This document shows positions 44,190-52,596 of a stretch of DNA of 64,000 nt, one piece after another. Position 1 is the stretch's first letter; every line of letters begins with the position of its first letter. The position numbers were made by a program, and so were the translations under genes. Below the pieces are notes generated by a model. It saw nothing but the letters and a program-made list of their open reading frames with translations. It was not told where the DNA came from and searched no databases. This DNA is from Brevibacillus sp. DP1.3A (GTDB lineage: Bacteria; Bacillota; Bacilli; Brevibacillales; Brevibacillaceae), in the NCBI RefSeq assembly GCF_013284245.2, contig NZ_CP085876.1, forward strand, positions 3,827,001-3,891,000, given 5' to 3'.

Positions 44190-45260
44190 ATGATTGCAAA
44201 GAGGAAATGGATACTGGTGTTATTGATATGGATCGTGGCTGGCTGCTCTTCGACTCGAATCGTCAGCGAAGTACAACTAATTCATTCACTGGGGCTCGAT
44301 ATCGAAGATCAAAAGATTAAAGGTGCGGCCATCACTCACGTGTACGGAAAGGAAAAGACACAGGTAGAGCTGCTGGAAACAAAAAGCTCGAATTTATTTA
44401 CGATCCTCCCTGATTTTAATGCCATCACGCCTTCTCAAGTAGAGCTAGGACAATTGCGCTCCGTCATTGTCGGGACAAAATATGCTGAAAACGGAGTGGA
44501 AACGCTGGTACATACACTTTGCCGCGATCCCTCTATTGGTTTTCGCCTTCAACTCGGTGTGGCGGAACCAAAGGCATTGACGATTTTGAAGGGCATCCGT
44601 CATATGCAAGTCCCTTTTTTCATCTCTGATAGTGTCGCTCAAAACATCAAAACGCTGAATTTGCCCAAGACCAACCTGCATATTTTCTTGTTCAATTTAT
44701 ACGGCGAGGGCCGTGATCCTTACCTTCCCTATTTCGTGATGCATAATGACAGAGTGAAGCTGGATGGTCTCGCGCTTTTTCGCGATGACAAATTCGTGCA
44801 TCGCATCGATTCGAAAGAGAGCTTTTTGTTAAAAATCATGGTCGAAAAAGCCAAGAGTGGTCAAATTCCATTTGAAGTGACGATAAACAATCGAAAAGAA
44901 TCCGGACTGTTGAAAAATCTTCATTCCCATGCCGCATTCGCTATCAAGACGTCAGAGCCTGTCCCAAGTATTATGGTAAAGCTCACGGTAAATGGGCAAA
45001 TCAAAGATTATTCGAAGTGGCTGCAATTATCCAATCCACAAGTCCTAGATCAAATGGAAAAAGAACTTTCCTGGTACCTGCAAAAGGAGGCGACGAGCTT
45101 TGTGAAGCATTTACAGAAGCTTGAAGTTGACCCGGTTGGATTTGGTGATTTGGTTCGTAGTCGAAGCGCTTCGTGGAACTACTCGCACTTCAAAAAGATT
45201 TATCCAGAGATGAAAATCGCAGTGACAGCTTCGGTTAAGCTGGAGCAAACAGGTGAGTAA
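44190..45260 (+). CDS. Spore germination receptor subunit C, Ger(x)C lipoprotein (second operon)
   Basis: A 356-residue lipoprotein. The signal is VLLIWIVAGC with the lipobox Cys at about residue 19. The C-terminal domain (LQKLEVDPVGFGDLVRSRSA, then KKIYPEMKIAVTASVKLEQTG in part) is the Ger(x)C end region. GAGG lies a few bases before the ATG. Placed second in the operon, between A and B, unlike the first ger operon. Divergent in sequence from the first copy apart from the family motifs. Confidence 0.91.
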   Translation: MIAKRKWILVLLIWIVAGCSSTRIVSEVQLIHSLGLDIEDQKIKGAAITHVYGKEKTQVELLETKSSNLFTILPDFNAITPSQVELGQLRSVIVGTKYAENGVETLVHTLCRDPSIGFRLQLGVAEPKALTILKGIRHMQVPFFISDSVAQNIKTLNLPKTNLHIFLFNLYGEGRDPYLPYFVMHNDRVKLDGLALFRDDKFVHRIDSKESFLLKIMVEKAKSGQIPFEVTINNRKESGLLKNLHSHAAFAIKTSEPVPSIMVKLTVNGQIKDYSKWLQLSNPQVLDQMEKELSWYLQKEATSFVKHLQKLEVDPVGFGDLVRSRSASWNYSHFKKIYPEMKIAVTASVKLEQTGE

Positions 45261-45281
45261 TGAATAACCAGGAGGGATCAG

Positions 45282-46415
45282 GTGAGTACTTCCATTCGGG
45301 AAAGCGCTATGGTTTCACCTTTTTTTGTATTCTTTCTCGTGCATGCCAATATCGTGGGGGTCGGGATACTAGGGTTTCAACGGACAATCGTAGCCCATGC
45401 CGGATACGATGCCTGGATCTCCCTTCTACTTGCCGGAGCAAGCATCCATCTCATTGTTTGGATGCTCTATTCCATGTTGAATGCGGGCAGCCATGATTTG
45501 TTCTCCCTTCACGAGCTCTGCTTTGGAAAATGGCTAGGCAAGTTGATGAGCTTAGTCGTATTGATCTACGTCTGGATGGCTGCTTTTCTCATCTTGCGTT
45601 CTTACGTCAGTATTGTGAAGCAATTTATTTTCCCTCTCATGCATACCTGGAGCACGACGCTGATTATCTTGGTCCTCATTCTGTACATTGTCGCTGGTGG
45701 TTTTCGCACGGTTACGGGCGTCTGCTTTTTCGGTGTGGTGATTCCGGCGATTTTGATGCTTCCTTTGTTTTTATTCCCATTCGAGTACGCTCACCCGAAT
45801 AACTTGTTCCCGATGTTTTCGCATAACCTCCCCTCCTTATTCGCGTCTGCCAAAGACGCTGTCATCAATTATATGGGCTTTGAATTACTGTTCTTCTACT
45901 ACCCATTTATCAAACGAGCAGCTCACTCGCAAAAATGGGCCCACGCTGGCGTTCTTTTCAGCACGCTCCTGTATGTAGCCGTCGCTATCGTGACATTCCT
46001 CATGTTTAGCCATGGTGAACTGGATAAGATTATTTGGCCGACCTTGACCATGCTCAAAATCGTAGAAATTCCGATTTTGCAGCGATTGGAGTTCATTGTG
46101 ATATCTCTTTGGCTCTTCGTGATTTTGCCAAACATTTGTCTCAATCTATGGGGGGTTACCCGAGGAATGAAACAGATATTTGGCATCAGTCAAATCCGGG
46201 CCCTTTTGCTTATCCTAGTATCATTGGCAATGGGTTCCTATCTGCTCGAAGGTACCACTCCTTTGCTCTTGGCACTCGATTTTTATGGGAAAGTTAGTCT
46301 CGTTTTCATTTATGGCTATATTCCGCTGTTGTTCTTGCTCTTCCTCCTCTGGGGAAAAAAACGAAGTACCGCACGATACCAGACTCCTGGGGCGGAAACA
46401 GAAAAAGCCCGATAG
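45282..46415 (+). CDS. Spore germination receptor subunit B, permease-like (second operon)
   Basis: A 377-residue membrane protein with about ten hydrophobic segments. It opens with VSPFFVFFLVHANIVGVGIL, given in part, typical for GerB-type germination permeases. GTG start at 45282 with AGGAGGG upstream. Its 3' end overlaps the hairpin that probably terminates the convergent pxpA gene; the two stops are only 4 bp apart. Confidence 0.91.
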   Translation: MSTSIRESAMVSPFFVFFLVHANIVGVGILGFQRTIVAHAGYDAWISLLLAGASIHLIVWMLYSMLNAGSHDLFSLHELCFGKWLGKLMSLVVLIYVWMAAFLILRSYVSIVKQFIFPLMHTWSTTLIILVLILYIVAGGFRTVTGVCFFGVVIPAILMLPLFLFPFEYAHPNNLFPMFSHNLPSLFASAKDAVINYMGFELLFFYYPFIKRAAHSQKWAHAGVLFSTLLYVAVAIVTFLMFSHGELDKIIWPTLTMLKIVEIPILQRLEFIVISLWLFVILPNICLNLWGVTRGMKQIFGISQIRALLLILVSLAMGSYLLEGTTPLLLALDFYGKVSLVFIYGYIPLLFLLFLLWGKKRSTARYQTPGAETEKAR

Positions 46416-46428
46416 ATGTCTATCGAGC
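46402..46428 (-). terminator. Compact terminator for the pxp operon
   Basis: GCCCGATAGA and TCTATCGAGC pair around TG/CA; on the minus strand the hairpin is followed by TTTTTC. It lies inside the end of the convergent gerB gene. Confidence 0.6.
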
Positions 46429-47184
46429 AAATCGTGCTGCGATTGTAATGCCTGCTCCTGCCAAAGCTTCTCGGATGCTCTGCGCGAATTCCAACGCATG
46501 AGCACCGTCGCCGTGAATACAAATCGAATCTGCCTGAATCGGGATATCCACGCCTTTCTGGGTCAGGACGAGTCCCTCGCTTACCATACGAATGACTTGC
46601 TGTTGGGATTGCTGTTGGTCCGTAATCATCGCATTCAGCTGACTGCGCGGTGTCAGCGTACCATCCTGCTGATACGTACGGTCGGCAAACACTTCGTGCG
46701 CCGTAGCAAGACCGATTTTTTCCCCTGCACGTGTCAACTCACTTCCCGCCAAGCCATACAACACCAGTTCCGGATTTACTTTGTAGATGGCCAATGCGAT
46801 AGACTCGGCCAGAGCGGGTCTTGTGGCTGCCATATTGTACAAGGCTCCATGAGGCTTCACATGATGCATGACGCCCCCTTCTGCCCGTACAAACGCTTGC
46901 AGGGCGCCGATTTGGTACACGACTAAATCGTACGCCTCTTCAGGGGAAATCTCCATGTTGCGGCGACCGAAGCCGACCAAATCGGCGAATCCGGGATGGG
47001 CACCGATTGCCACACCTGCCTCCAAAGCCATTTGCACCGTTTTCCTCATCGTTCCTGGGTCACCAGCATGGAAACCACAAGCGACATTTGCCGAGCTGAC
47101 ATAGCGAAGGATGGCTTGGTCATTTCCAATCCGGTAAGCGCCAAAGCTCTCTCCCATATCACAGTTTAGATCTACGCTCTTCAT
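46420..47184 (-). CDS. pxpA: 5-oxoprolinase subunit A (LamB/YcsF family)
   Basis: A 254-residue protein. The N-terminus [12 protein letters not shown] is the family hallmark, then [12 protein letters not shown]-like [27 protein letters not shown] and [19 protein letters not shown] in part. PxpABC hydrolyses 5-oxoproline to glutamate with ATP. Last gene of the iclR-pcp-pxpB-pxpC-pxpA cluster. GGAGG before the ATG; 3 bp after pxpC. Confidence 0.95.
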   Translation of the reverse strand: MKSVDLNCDMGESFGAYRIGNDQAILRYVSSANVACGFHAGDPGTMRKTVQMALEAGVAIGAHPGFADLVGFGRRNMEISPEEAYDLVVYQIGALQAFVRAEGGVMHHVKPHGALYNMAATRPALAESIALAIYKVNPELVLYGLAGSELTRAGEKIGLATAHEVFADRTYQQDGTLTPRSQLNAMITDQQQSQQQVIRMVSEGLVLTQKGVDIPIQADSICIHGDGAHALEFAQSIREALAGAGITIAARFAR

Positions 47185-47187
47185 GTT

Positions 47188-48195
47188 TTACCTCCTCCCT
47201 ACAGTCAGTTCCATTCCCAACTTGATCTCATTCATGGTTCGTTCTCGTTCGTACAGCGCCCGCTGCGCATCATGTAGAGAAATTTCCTGAAAACGCATCG
47301 TTTCTCCCGGTCGCAACTGAGCGATGATCGGCAAATCGACAGTCGCCACATAACCGATCTTGGGATATCCGCCGATTGTTTGTCTGTCTGCCATCAGGAT
47401 GATCGGCTGACCGTCTGGGGGAACCTGAATTGTTCCCATCGTAACAGCAGCAGAAATCAGCTCAAGTGGAGATGTGAGGGCAAGAGTCGGTCCCGTCAAG
47501 CGATACCCCATCCGATCTGATTGAGGAGATACTTGAAAAGCCTGTTCGAAAAAGCTTTGACGGCTTTCTGATGTAAAATCATCGAACTGATCGCCACGAA
47601 TGACCCGGACTATCGCTTCCCGACTTTTTGTCACGTAACCGAAAGGAATAAACCAATTCGTATTGGAAAAAGCAGCGCCTCGTGCTTTTTGTTCCAATTG
47701 CTTTGCGAGATACAAACTGAACGAGCTTTGTGGGTTGTGTTCGAGTCTATCACCTGCTTGCAGCATTCTACCTGCCAATCCCCCGAATCCCGCTCGCAGA
47801 TTCGTGCTGCGACTTCCCATCACGATCGGCACATCCCATCCACCAGCAACGGCGAGATAGGCACGACAGCCTTGTTTCGCGTGGCCAAACTGCAACATGC
47901 TTCCACTCTTTACCCAGACCGCTCGATTGGACTTGATTGGATTCTTGTTGATAGTCGGACTGAGATCGCCACCACAGATCGCAACCAGCATGTCCTTTTG
48001 AAACAAGAGTGTCGGTCCCTTCATGGTCAACTCTAGTACTGCCTCATCGCGATGATTGCCGACCAGCATATTAGCCATCTGTAAGGCGAGCGTGTCCATC
48101 GCACCACCTACATTGACTCCGTGTCGTTGATACCCGTACCTGCCCCTATCTTGCACGGTTGTACAAAGCCCTGGCGAAACAACCTCTATGCTCAT
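47188..48195 (-). CDS. pxpC: 5-oxoprolinase subunit C (biotin-dependent carboxylase-like, KipA family)
   Basis: A 335-residue KipA/AHS2-domain protein. It begins IEVVSPGLCTTVQDRGRYGYQ with the family pattern GYQRHGVNVGGAMD. RYLDCGS-type segments are replaced by GGWDVPIVMGSRSTNLRAGFGG, and the C-terminus has LMADRQTIGGYPKIG. The ATG overlaps the pxpB stop by 4 nt. Works with PxpA and PxpB. Confidence 0.94.
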   Translation of the reverse strand: MSIEVVSPGLCTTVQDRGRYGYQRHGVNVGGAMDTLALQMANMLVGNHRDEAVLELTMKGPTLLFQKDMLVAICGGDLSPTINKNPIKSNRAVWVKSGSMLQFGHAKQGCRAYLAVAGGWDVPIVMGSRSTNLRAGFGGLAGRMLQAGDRLEHNPQSSFSLYLAKQLEQKARGAAFSNTNWFIPFGYVTKSREAIVRVIRGDQFDDFTSESRQSFFEQAFQVSPQSDRMGYRLTGPTLALTSPLELISAAVTMGTIQVPPDGQPIILMADRQTIGGYPKIGYVATVDLPIIAQLRPGETMRFQEISLHDAQRALYERERTMNEIKLGMELTVGRR

Positions 48196-48908
48196 GGAAA
48201 CACCTTCTTCCCAGCCTCATACTCCTGCTCGGAGATTGGATGAAAACGAACTTTGTCTCCAGCACGCAAAAGACTCGGCTGACTCTCGTTTGGTTGAAAT
48301 AAGCTGAGTGGTGTTCTTCCGATAATTTGCCATCCGCCTGGTGTCTCGACTGAGTATATACCCGTTTGCGATCCGCCAATTCCTACGCTGCCTTTCGGAA
48401 TCGAGAGGCGCGGTGAGGAGCGACGTGGGGTCGCCAACCGTTCATCCATTCCACCGAGATACGGAAAACCGGGAGCAAATCCGATCATATAGACCAAATA
48501 TTCGGCAGAGGAATGAATCGCAATGACTTCCTCTCGTGTGAGACTGTTCTGTTGCGCGACGATGTCCAAATCTGGTCCAAAGCTTCCGCCATAGCAAACC
48601 GGAATCTCAACAAGCCTAGACTCTGCCTTGCATGTGACAGTGAGCGTTTGGAACATTTGGTCAAGGATTGCGAGAACACTCTCATAAGGCATCAGGTCGT
48701 GGGGAGACTGCTGTGCAAGAATGATCGGATCATAATAGACCGTAACAGTGGTAAAACCGGGGACGATCTCCAGCATTCCCGGAAAAGGATTCTCCTGAAG
48801 ATAATCCGTGAACATAACGACAATCTCATGCGTCCTTTGATCAATCACATCCCCTAGCTTGACAATCACACCCGAATCGCTAAGTGGAGAAAATTCATAG
48901 TTCTTCAT
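48192..48908 (-). CDS. pxpB: 5-oxoprolinase subunit B (KipI family)
   Basis: A 238-residue AHS1/KipI-domain protein. Motifs: PLSDSGVIVKLGD at the N-terminus, EIVPGFTTVTVYYDP, IPVCYGGSFGPDLD and YLVYMIGFAPGFPYLGGMD with TPRRSSPRLSIPKGSVGIGG, each given in part. The start at 48908 has AAGAGGGG upstream; an earlier open frame (to 48989) runs into the pcp gene. In B. subtilis the KipI homologue also inhibits kinase KinA, but the enzyme role is better supported here by the neighbours. Confidence 0.94.
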   Translation of the reverse strand: MKNYEFSPLSDSGVIVKLGDVIDQRTHEIVVMFTDYLQENPFPGMLEIVPGFTTVTVYYDPIILAQQSPHDLMPYESVLAILDQMFQTLTVTCKAESRLVEIPVCYGGSFGPDLDIVAQQNSLTREEVIAIHSSAEYLVYMIGFAPGFPYLGGMDERLATPRRSSPRLSIPKGSVGIGGSQTGIYSVETPGGWQIIGRTPLSLFQPNESQPSLLRAGDKVRFHPISEQEYEAGKKVFP

Positions 48909-48924
48909 TCGTTTCCCCTCTTGA

Positions 48925-49572
48925 TCAACTGATTTGTCCGCCACCCACAACCATATCCTGCTCATGCGCAATCGTTGCCTCGATCGCAATTTGCAACCCT
49001 TTCACAATCGTTTCCAGCGCCATGCTTGGCTGTTCTGCCTGCTTTGCAGCCTGCTCGGGCAAGTATGGAATATGGATGAATCCCCCGCGTGTTGATGCGT
49101 GATTTTCGGCTAGATAGTGCATCAATCCATAAAAAAGATGATTGCACACATATGTTCCGGCCGTTTGTGACACGGATGCAGGTACCCCTTGCGTTCTTAA
49201 TTCATGGACGATGGCCTTGATAGGCAAGGTAGACCAGTACGCAACAGGTCCATTTTCCCGAATCGGCGTGTCAATGGGTTGATTTCCTTCATTGTCTGGA
49301 ATACGAGCATCGTTCACATTAATTGCGACGCGCTCCACCGCAATATCGACACGTCCGCCTGCTTGTCCAATGCAAATCACGATGTCCGGCTTGGTTTCCT
49401 CAATCGCTGAATAAAGCTGTTCGATCGACTTATCAAAAACAGTAGGGATTTGACGTAATTCCACTTGATAATGCGCAGACTCGATCTTTCCTAGCTTTTT
49501 TACGGACTCCCATGCTGGATTGACAGACTCACCCCCAAAAGGATCAAAACCTGTTACAAGAATCGTTTTCAT
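48925..49572 (-). CDS. pcp: Pyroglutamyl-peptidase I
   Basis: A 215-residue C15 cysteine peptidase that removes N-terminal pyroglutamate from peptides. N-terminal [15 protein letters not shown]; catalytic Glu in [14 protein letters not shown]; catalytic Cys in [14 protein letters not shown]; catalytic His in [12 protein letters not shown]. Length is exact for the family. AGGAGG precedes the ATG. It supplies 5-oxoproline that PxpABC, encoded next, converts to glutamate. Confidence 0.97.
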   Translation of the reverse strand: MKTILVTGFDPFGGESVNPAWESVKKLGKIESAHYQVELRQIPTVFDKSIEQLYSAIEETKPDIVICIGQAGGRVDIAVERVAINVNDARIPDNEGNQPIDTPIRENGPVAYWSTLPIKAIVHELRTQGVPASVSQTAGTYVCNHLFYGLMHYLAENHASTRGGFIHIPYLPEQAAKQAEQPSMALETIVKGLQIAIEATIAHEQDMVVGGGQIS

Positions 49573-49584
49573 GTCGTACTCCTC

Positions 49585-50367
49585 CTATTTGCCTGTGATT
49601 GCTTCCGTATATCCCAGCTGGCTCATGATGCTTTTCGCCGCCGCTTTCGTCTCCTGGATCAAATATCCCAATCGCTCCTCCGTAAAACGTGAAGTGGCGC
49701 CAGCTAAGCTCAAGCCAGCAATAACTTGTCCCGTAAAATCACGAATGGGGACTGCCAAAGCCGCAGAATCCGGTTCCAGTTCACCGTAGCTCACGGTGTA
49801 ACCCCTCTCACGCGCATCGTGTATCCATTTCCACAACAGTTGCTCATCTGTATTGGTACCTGGAGCGATCTTCTTCCATTCAACCCGCTTCAAGAAAGCG
49901 GTAATTTCCTCATCTGGCATGAATGATAACAAAATCCGCGGGCACGCTCCGGCATACAGCGGCGCCCTTCGCCCTACCTGGGTATATACCCGCACGTAGC
50001 CACGTGTATCAACTTTTTCAATGTAAACTCCTTCATCTTGATCCCGAATAATCAAATTAACGGCTTCCTCGACGTTATCACGTAATTGCAGCATGTACGG
50101 AAGCGCAATTTTTCTGATCTCCAATCGCTGTGCCACGATGTTTCCAAATTCGAGCAGCTTCAAGCCCAATTGGTACTTGGGTGGTTGATGGTTCGCTGTT
50201 TTGGAGATGAAACCACGCATTTCAAGGGTCTGGATGATCCGAAATACCGTGCTTTTCGGCATTTGCGACAATTCCACGAGTTCCGCCAGACTCAATTCAG
50301 TGTTGTCGATGAAGTACTCTAAAAACTCCAGTGTTTTCAACACACTTCGGTTTGCTGTTTTTTCCAT
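49585..50367 (-). CDS. IclR family regulator of the pcp-pxp operon
   Basis: A 260-residue regulator. N-terminal winged HTH: SVLKTLEFLEYFIDN, then LAELVELSQMPKSTVFRIIQ. C-terminal IclR effector domain: VEAVNLIIRDQDEGVYIEKVDTRG and DSAALAVPIRDFTGQVIAGLSLAG in part. It is 12 bp upstream of pcp on the same strand, so it is probably co-transcribed and autoregulates. The likely effector is 5-oxoproline or a pyroglutamyl peptide, by context only. Confidence 0.92.
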   Translation of the reverse strand: MEKTANRSVLKTLEFLEYFIDNTELSLAELVELSQMPKSTVFRIIQTLEMRGFISKTANHQPPKYQLGLKLLEFGNIVAQRLEIRKIALPYMLQLRDNVEEAVNLIIRDQDEGVYIEKVDTRGYVRVYTQVGRRAPLYAGACPRILLSFMPDEEITAFLKRVEWKKIAPGTNTDEQLLWKWIHDARERGYTVSYGELEPDSAALAVPIRDFTGQVIAGLSLAGATSRFTEERLGYLIQETKAAAKSIMSQLGYTEAITGK

Positions 50368-50389
50368 TTTTCATCACCACTTTGTCGTC

Positions 50390-50420
50390 CCAAAATACGG
50401 AATGGTATTTTGTATTTTGG
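50390..50420. promoter_or_regulatory. Putative IclR operator upstream of the iclR-pcp-pxp operon
   Basis: CAAAATAC (50391-50398) and GTATTTTG (50405-50412) form a perfect 8-bp inverted repeat with a 6-base centre. A third half-site TATTTTGG follows immediately (50413-50420), pairing with CCAAAATA at 50390-50397. It lies 23 bp before the iclR start codon. Confidence 0.6.
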
Positions 50421-50470
50421 TATAAAGTAATCGTAAAATAATTCTGTCATCGTGGTCAATACATTTTTAA

Positions 50471-50506
50471 CCCCCTTCTCGCCGTTCAACTTACGGGAAA
50501 AGGGGG
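50471..50506. terminator. Hairpin between the yitT-like and iclR genes
   Basis: CCCCCTT...AAGGGGG with inner CCGT/ACGG. GC-rich stem, but only TT then A-rich sequence follows on the minus strand, so termination efficiency is uncertain. It lies 13 bp past the yitT-like stop. Confidence 0.55.
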
Positions 50507-50519
50507 CTCAGCTCGTTGG

Positions 50520-51404
50520 CTAATGAATATTCTTTTTCTTAAACCGTCCACCAGAAACATCATGAATATGACCGATTGCCAAAAATGCAGAGGAATCGAT
50601 TTCCTCCACGATGGATTTCAGCTTCGCTTCTTCCAATCGGGTGATGACACAGAAGATGACTTTTTTGACATCTCCGGAGTAGCCACCTTCTCCATTCAAA
50701 TAGGTAATCCCCCGCCCCAGTCTCGCGGTTAACGCATCGCCAATTTCGACTGGATAATCACTGATGATCCATACTGATCTTGATTGCTCGAGTCCGACCA
50801 TGGTAATATCGATCATTTTATAAGCGATGTAGTAAGCAATTAACGAGTACATGGCCCGGTCCCACCCAAAAATGAAGCCGGCACTGCCTAAAATAAAAAT
50901 GTTAAAAAACATGACCATTTCGCCGACCGAAAACGGACTTTTCCTCGTCATCAGGATCGCAACAATTTCCGTTCCATCCAAGGAACCGCCCGCGCGAATG
51001 ACGAGTCCCACTCCGATTCCGATGATAATCCCACCAAAAACCGCCGAGAGAAGCAAATCGTCCGTCAAGCTAGGGACATGATGGAGGTAGCTCGTTCCCA
51101 ACGACATCACGACGACACCGAACAGCGTAGAGATGGCAAATGTCTTGCCAATTTGCTTGTAGCCAATAAGTAAAAAGGGCAGGTTCAGCAGGAATAAAAA
51201 TAATCCGAGTGGGCCTCCTGTCAGCTTTGAGGCCATAATGGAAACACCGGTTACACCGCCGTCAATGATGTTGTTTGGGACCAGAAAGATTTCCAGTCCG
51301 ACTGCCACCAACAAAGCTCCAATGATGATTACGAGAGCTCTTATTACGATCCTTCTTTTTTTCGTCCGCTTATGAGTGATCGGAGCAATTGCTTTTGCAT
51401 CCAT
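50520..51404 (-). CDS. YitT family membrane protein
   Basis: A 294-residue protein with five or six hydrophobic segments (about residues 20-180) followed by a C-terminal cytoplasmic DUF2179 domain (VWIISDYPVEIGDALTARLG; GVTYLNGEGGYSG-like TYLNGEGGYSGDVKKVIFCV). Typical for the YitT group in Bacillales. The start is ATG 51404 with AAGGA eight bases upstream; ATG 51413 overlaps that site. Function not established in the family. Confidence 0.9.
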   Translation of the reverse strand: MDAKAIAPITHKRTKKRRIVIRALVIIIGALLVAVGLEIFLVPNNIIDGGVTGVSIMASKLTGGPLGLFLFLLNLPFLLIGYKQIGKTFAISTLFGVVVMSLGTSYLHHVPSLTDDLLLSAVFGGIIIGIGVGLVIRAGGSLDGTEIVAILMTRKSPFSVGEMVMFFNIFILGSAGFIFGWDRAMYSLIAYYIAYKMIDITMVGLEQSRSVWIISDYPVEIGDALTARLGRGITYLNGEGGYSGDVKKVIFCVITRLEEAKLKSIVEEIDSSAFLAIGHIHDVSGGRFKKKNIH

Positions 51405-51455
51405 TTTGATCATCCTTAGCCGTTTTTTCTTACCACTTCATCATTCCCTGGTAGC

Positions 51456-51492
51456 AAAAAAAATAGCCAGCCAGGATTTCTCCCAGCCGACT
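51456..51492 (-). terminator. Terminator of the second EamA gene
   Basis: On the minus strand a continuous 12-bp stem (with several G-U pairs) is capped by a GAAA tetraloop and followed by a T8 run. It begins about 12 bp after the stop. Confidence 0.85.
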
Positions 51493-51504
51493 CTTCATCA
51501 TCCT

Positions 51505-52359
51505 TTAGCCCCAAACGGCAATGGAAATAATGCCAATCGTGATCATCAAAGACATGGACAGACGCCATACGCGTTGTCGCTCCTTTAACAAGAAGACCCC
51601 GAGCAGCGTACCAAAAACCGTACTTACCTCACGAATGGGCGCAATAGCTGCCAGTGGTGCCAATGTCATGGCAAACAAAAACAACAAATACGAGCCTGGT
51701 GAAAGGACGGCACCGAGTACAATCGTTCGCCAGTTTTTTTGCCACTCACGGCGGATGAGTCCCTTCTTCCAAACAAAGCCCCCCGCGACAATCAGACAGG
51801 CAAAGTTCGTTATTTCCAATAAAGCGAATGGAGATAATTGTTGTACGATTTGCTTGTCGGTTAACGTGTACCCTGTAATGCATAGTCCAACAGCAAAAGC
51901 GTATCGCAGGGCAAGCGGATTCACTGGTTGAGCCTGACGATCTGTGCCAATCATTCCACTAATGGCGAAGACTCCGATCACGATGCAAATGACCCCTAGC
52001 CATCCCGGTACAGATAAATACTCTTGAAAGAAAATCGCGCTAAAAAACGGAATGAGAAGCGTCCCCGTCCCCCTCATGATGGGGTAAACCTGCGAGATAT
52101 CCCCGTATGTATACGCCTTTGAAATCAATAAGGTATAGCATCCTTGAAAGAAAAAGGACATAAACAGAAAAAGAACCAAAGACCATGTCAGTTGTACGTG
52201 CATCAATTCCCAAATGAGAACAGGCAACAGGATCACGGTTGTCGGCAATGTAATCAACCAAAGAAACGCCATTTTGTTCTCACTTTTTTTCGTGAACAGG
52301 TTCCAGACTGCGTGCGCAAGGCCAGACGATAGTACGAGCAGAATCGAAATCGATAGCAT
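51505..52359 (-). CDS. EamA/DMT family transporter
   Basis: A 284-residue membrane protein with about ten hydrophobic segments in two EamA halves (SSGLAHAVWNLFTKK at the start; the second half near FAVGLCITGYTLTDKQIV). Start at 52359 with GAAGGGG upstream; an in-frame start at 52404 has no site. Unlike the EamA protein at 29.5 kb, it opens with an H-x-x-W-N element common in the DMT group. Substrate unknown. Confidence 0.88.
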   Translation of the reverse strand: MLSISILLVLSSGLAHAVWNLFTKKSENKMAFLWLITLPTTVILLPVLIWELMHVQLTWSLVLFLFMSFFFQGCYTLLISKAYTYGDISQVYPIMRGTGTLLIPFFSAIFFQEYLSVPGWLGVICIVIGVFAISGMIGTDRQAQPVNPLALRYAFAVGLCITGYTLTDKQIVQQLSPFALLEITNFACLIVAGGFVWKKGLIRREWQKNWRTIVLGAVLSPGSYLLFLFAMTLAPLAAIAPIREVSTVFGTLLGVFLLKERQRVWRLSMSLMITIGIISIAVWG

Positions 52360-52532
52360 GTGTTCCCCTTCTCTCTCTTGTTGCACAAATACAACTAAAG
52401 ACAATAAAACACATTGCGTTTAGTTGCTTTTCATTCGACGTGTACAGTATACACCCAGTCCCCACAAAAATTAAGCATTGTTTCTGCTTATGGCCCAAAC
52501 CATTTTATTGATGCTGCGAACACACGCATCTT

Positions 52533-52561
52533 TTTCCATTCTCAGCATTTTGGGTTATAAT
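52533..52561 (+). promoter_or_regulatory. Promoter of the SWIM-SNF2 operon
   Basis: TTTCCA (4 of 6 to -35) and a perfect TATAAT at 52556-52561, 17 bp apart. Transcription would start about 52568, with GGAGG at about 52580 and the ATG at 52597. Confidence 0.65.
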
Positions 52562-52596
52562 GGAGGGATGACACTTCGTTCGGAGGATCTGACTAC

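Noticed and set aside
46285-46926. 213-codon plus-strand frame over the gerB/pxpA junction
   Set aside because: Antisense to pxpA and overlapping gerB; Cys/Ser/Arg-rich composition of a shadow frame.
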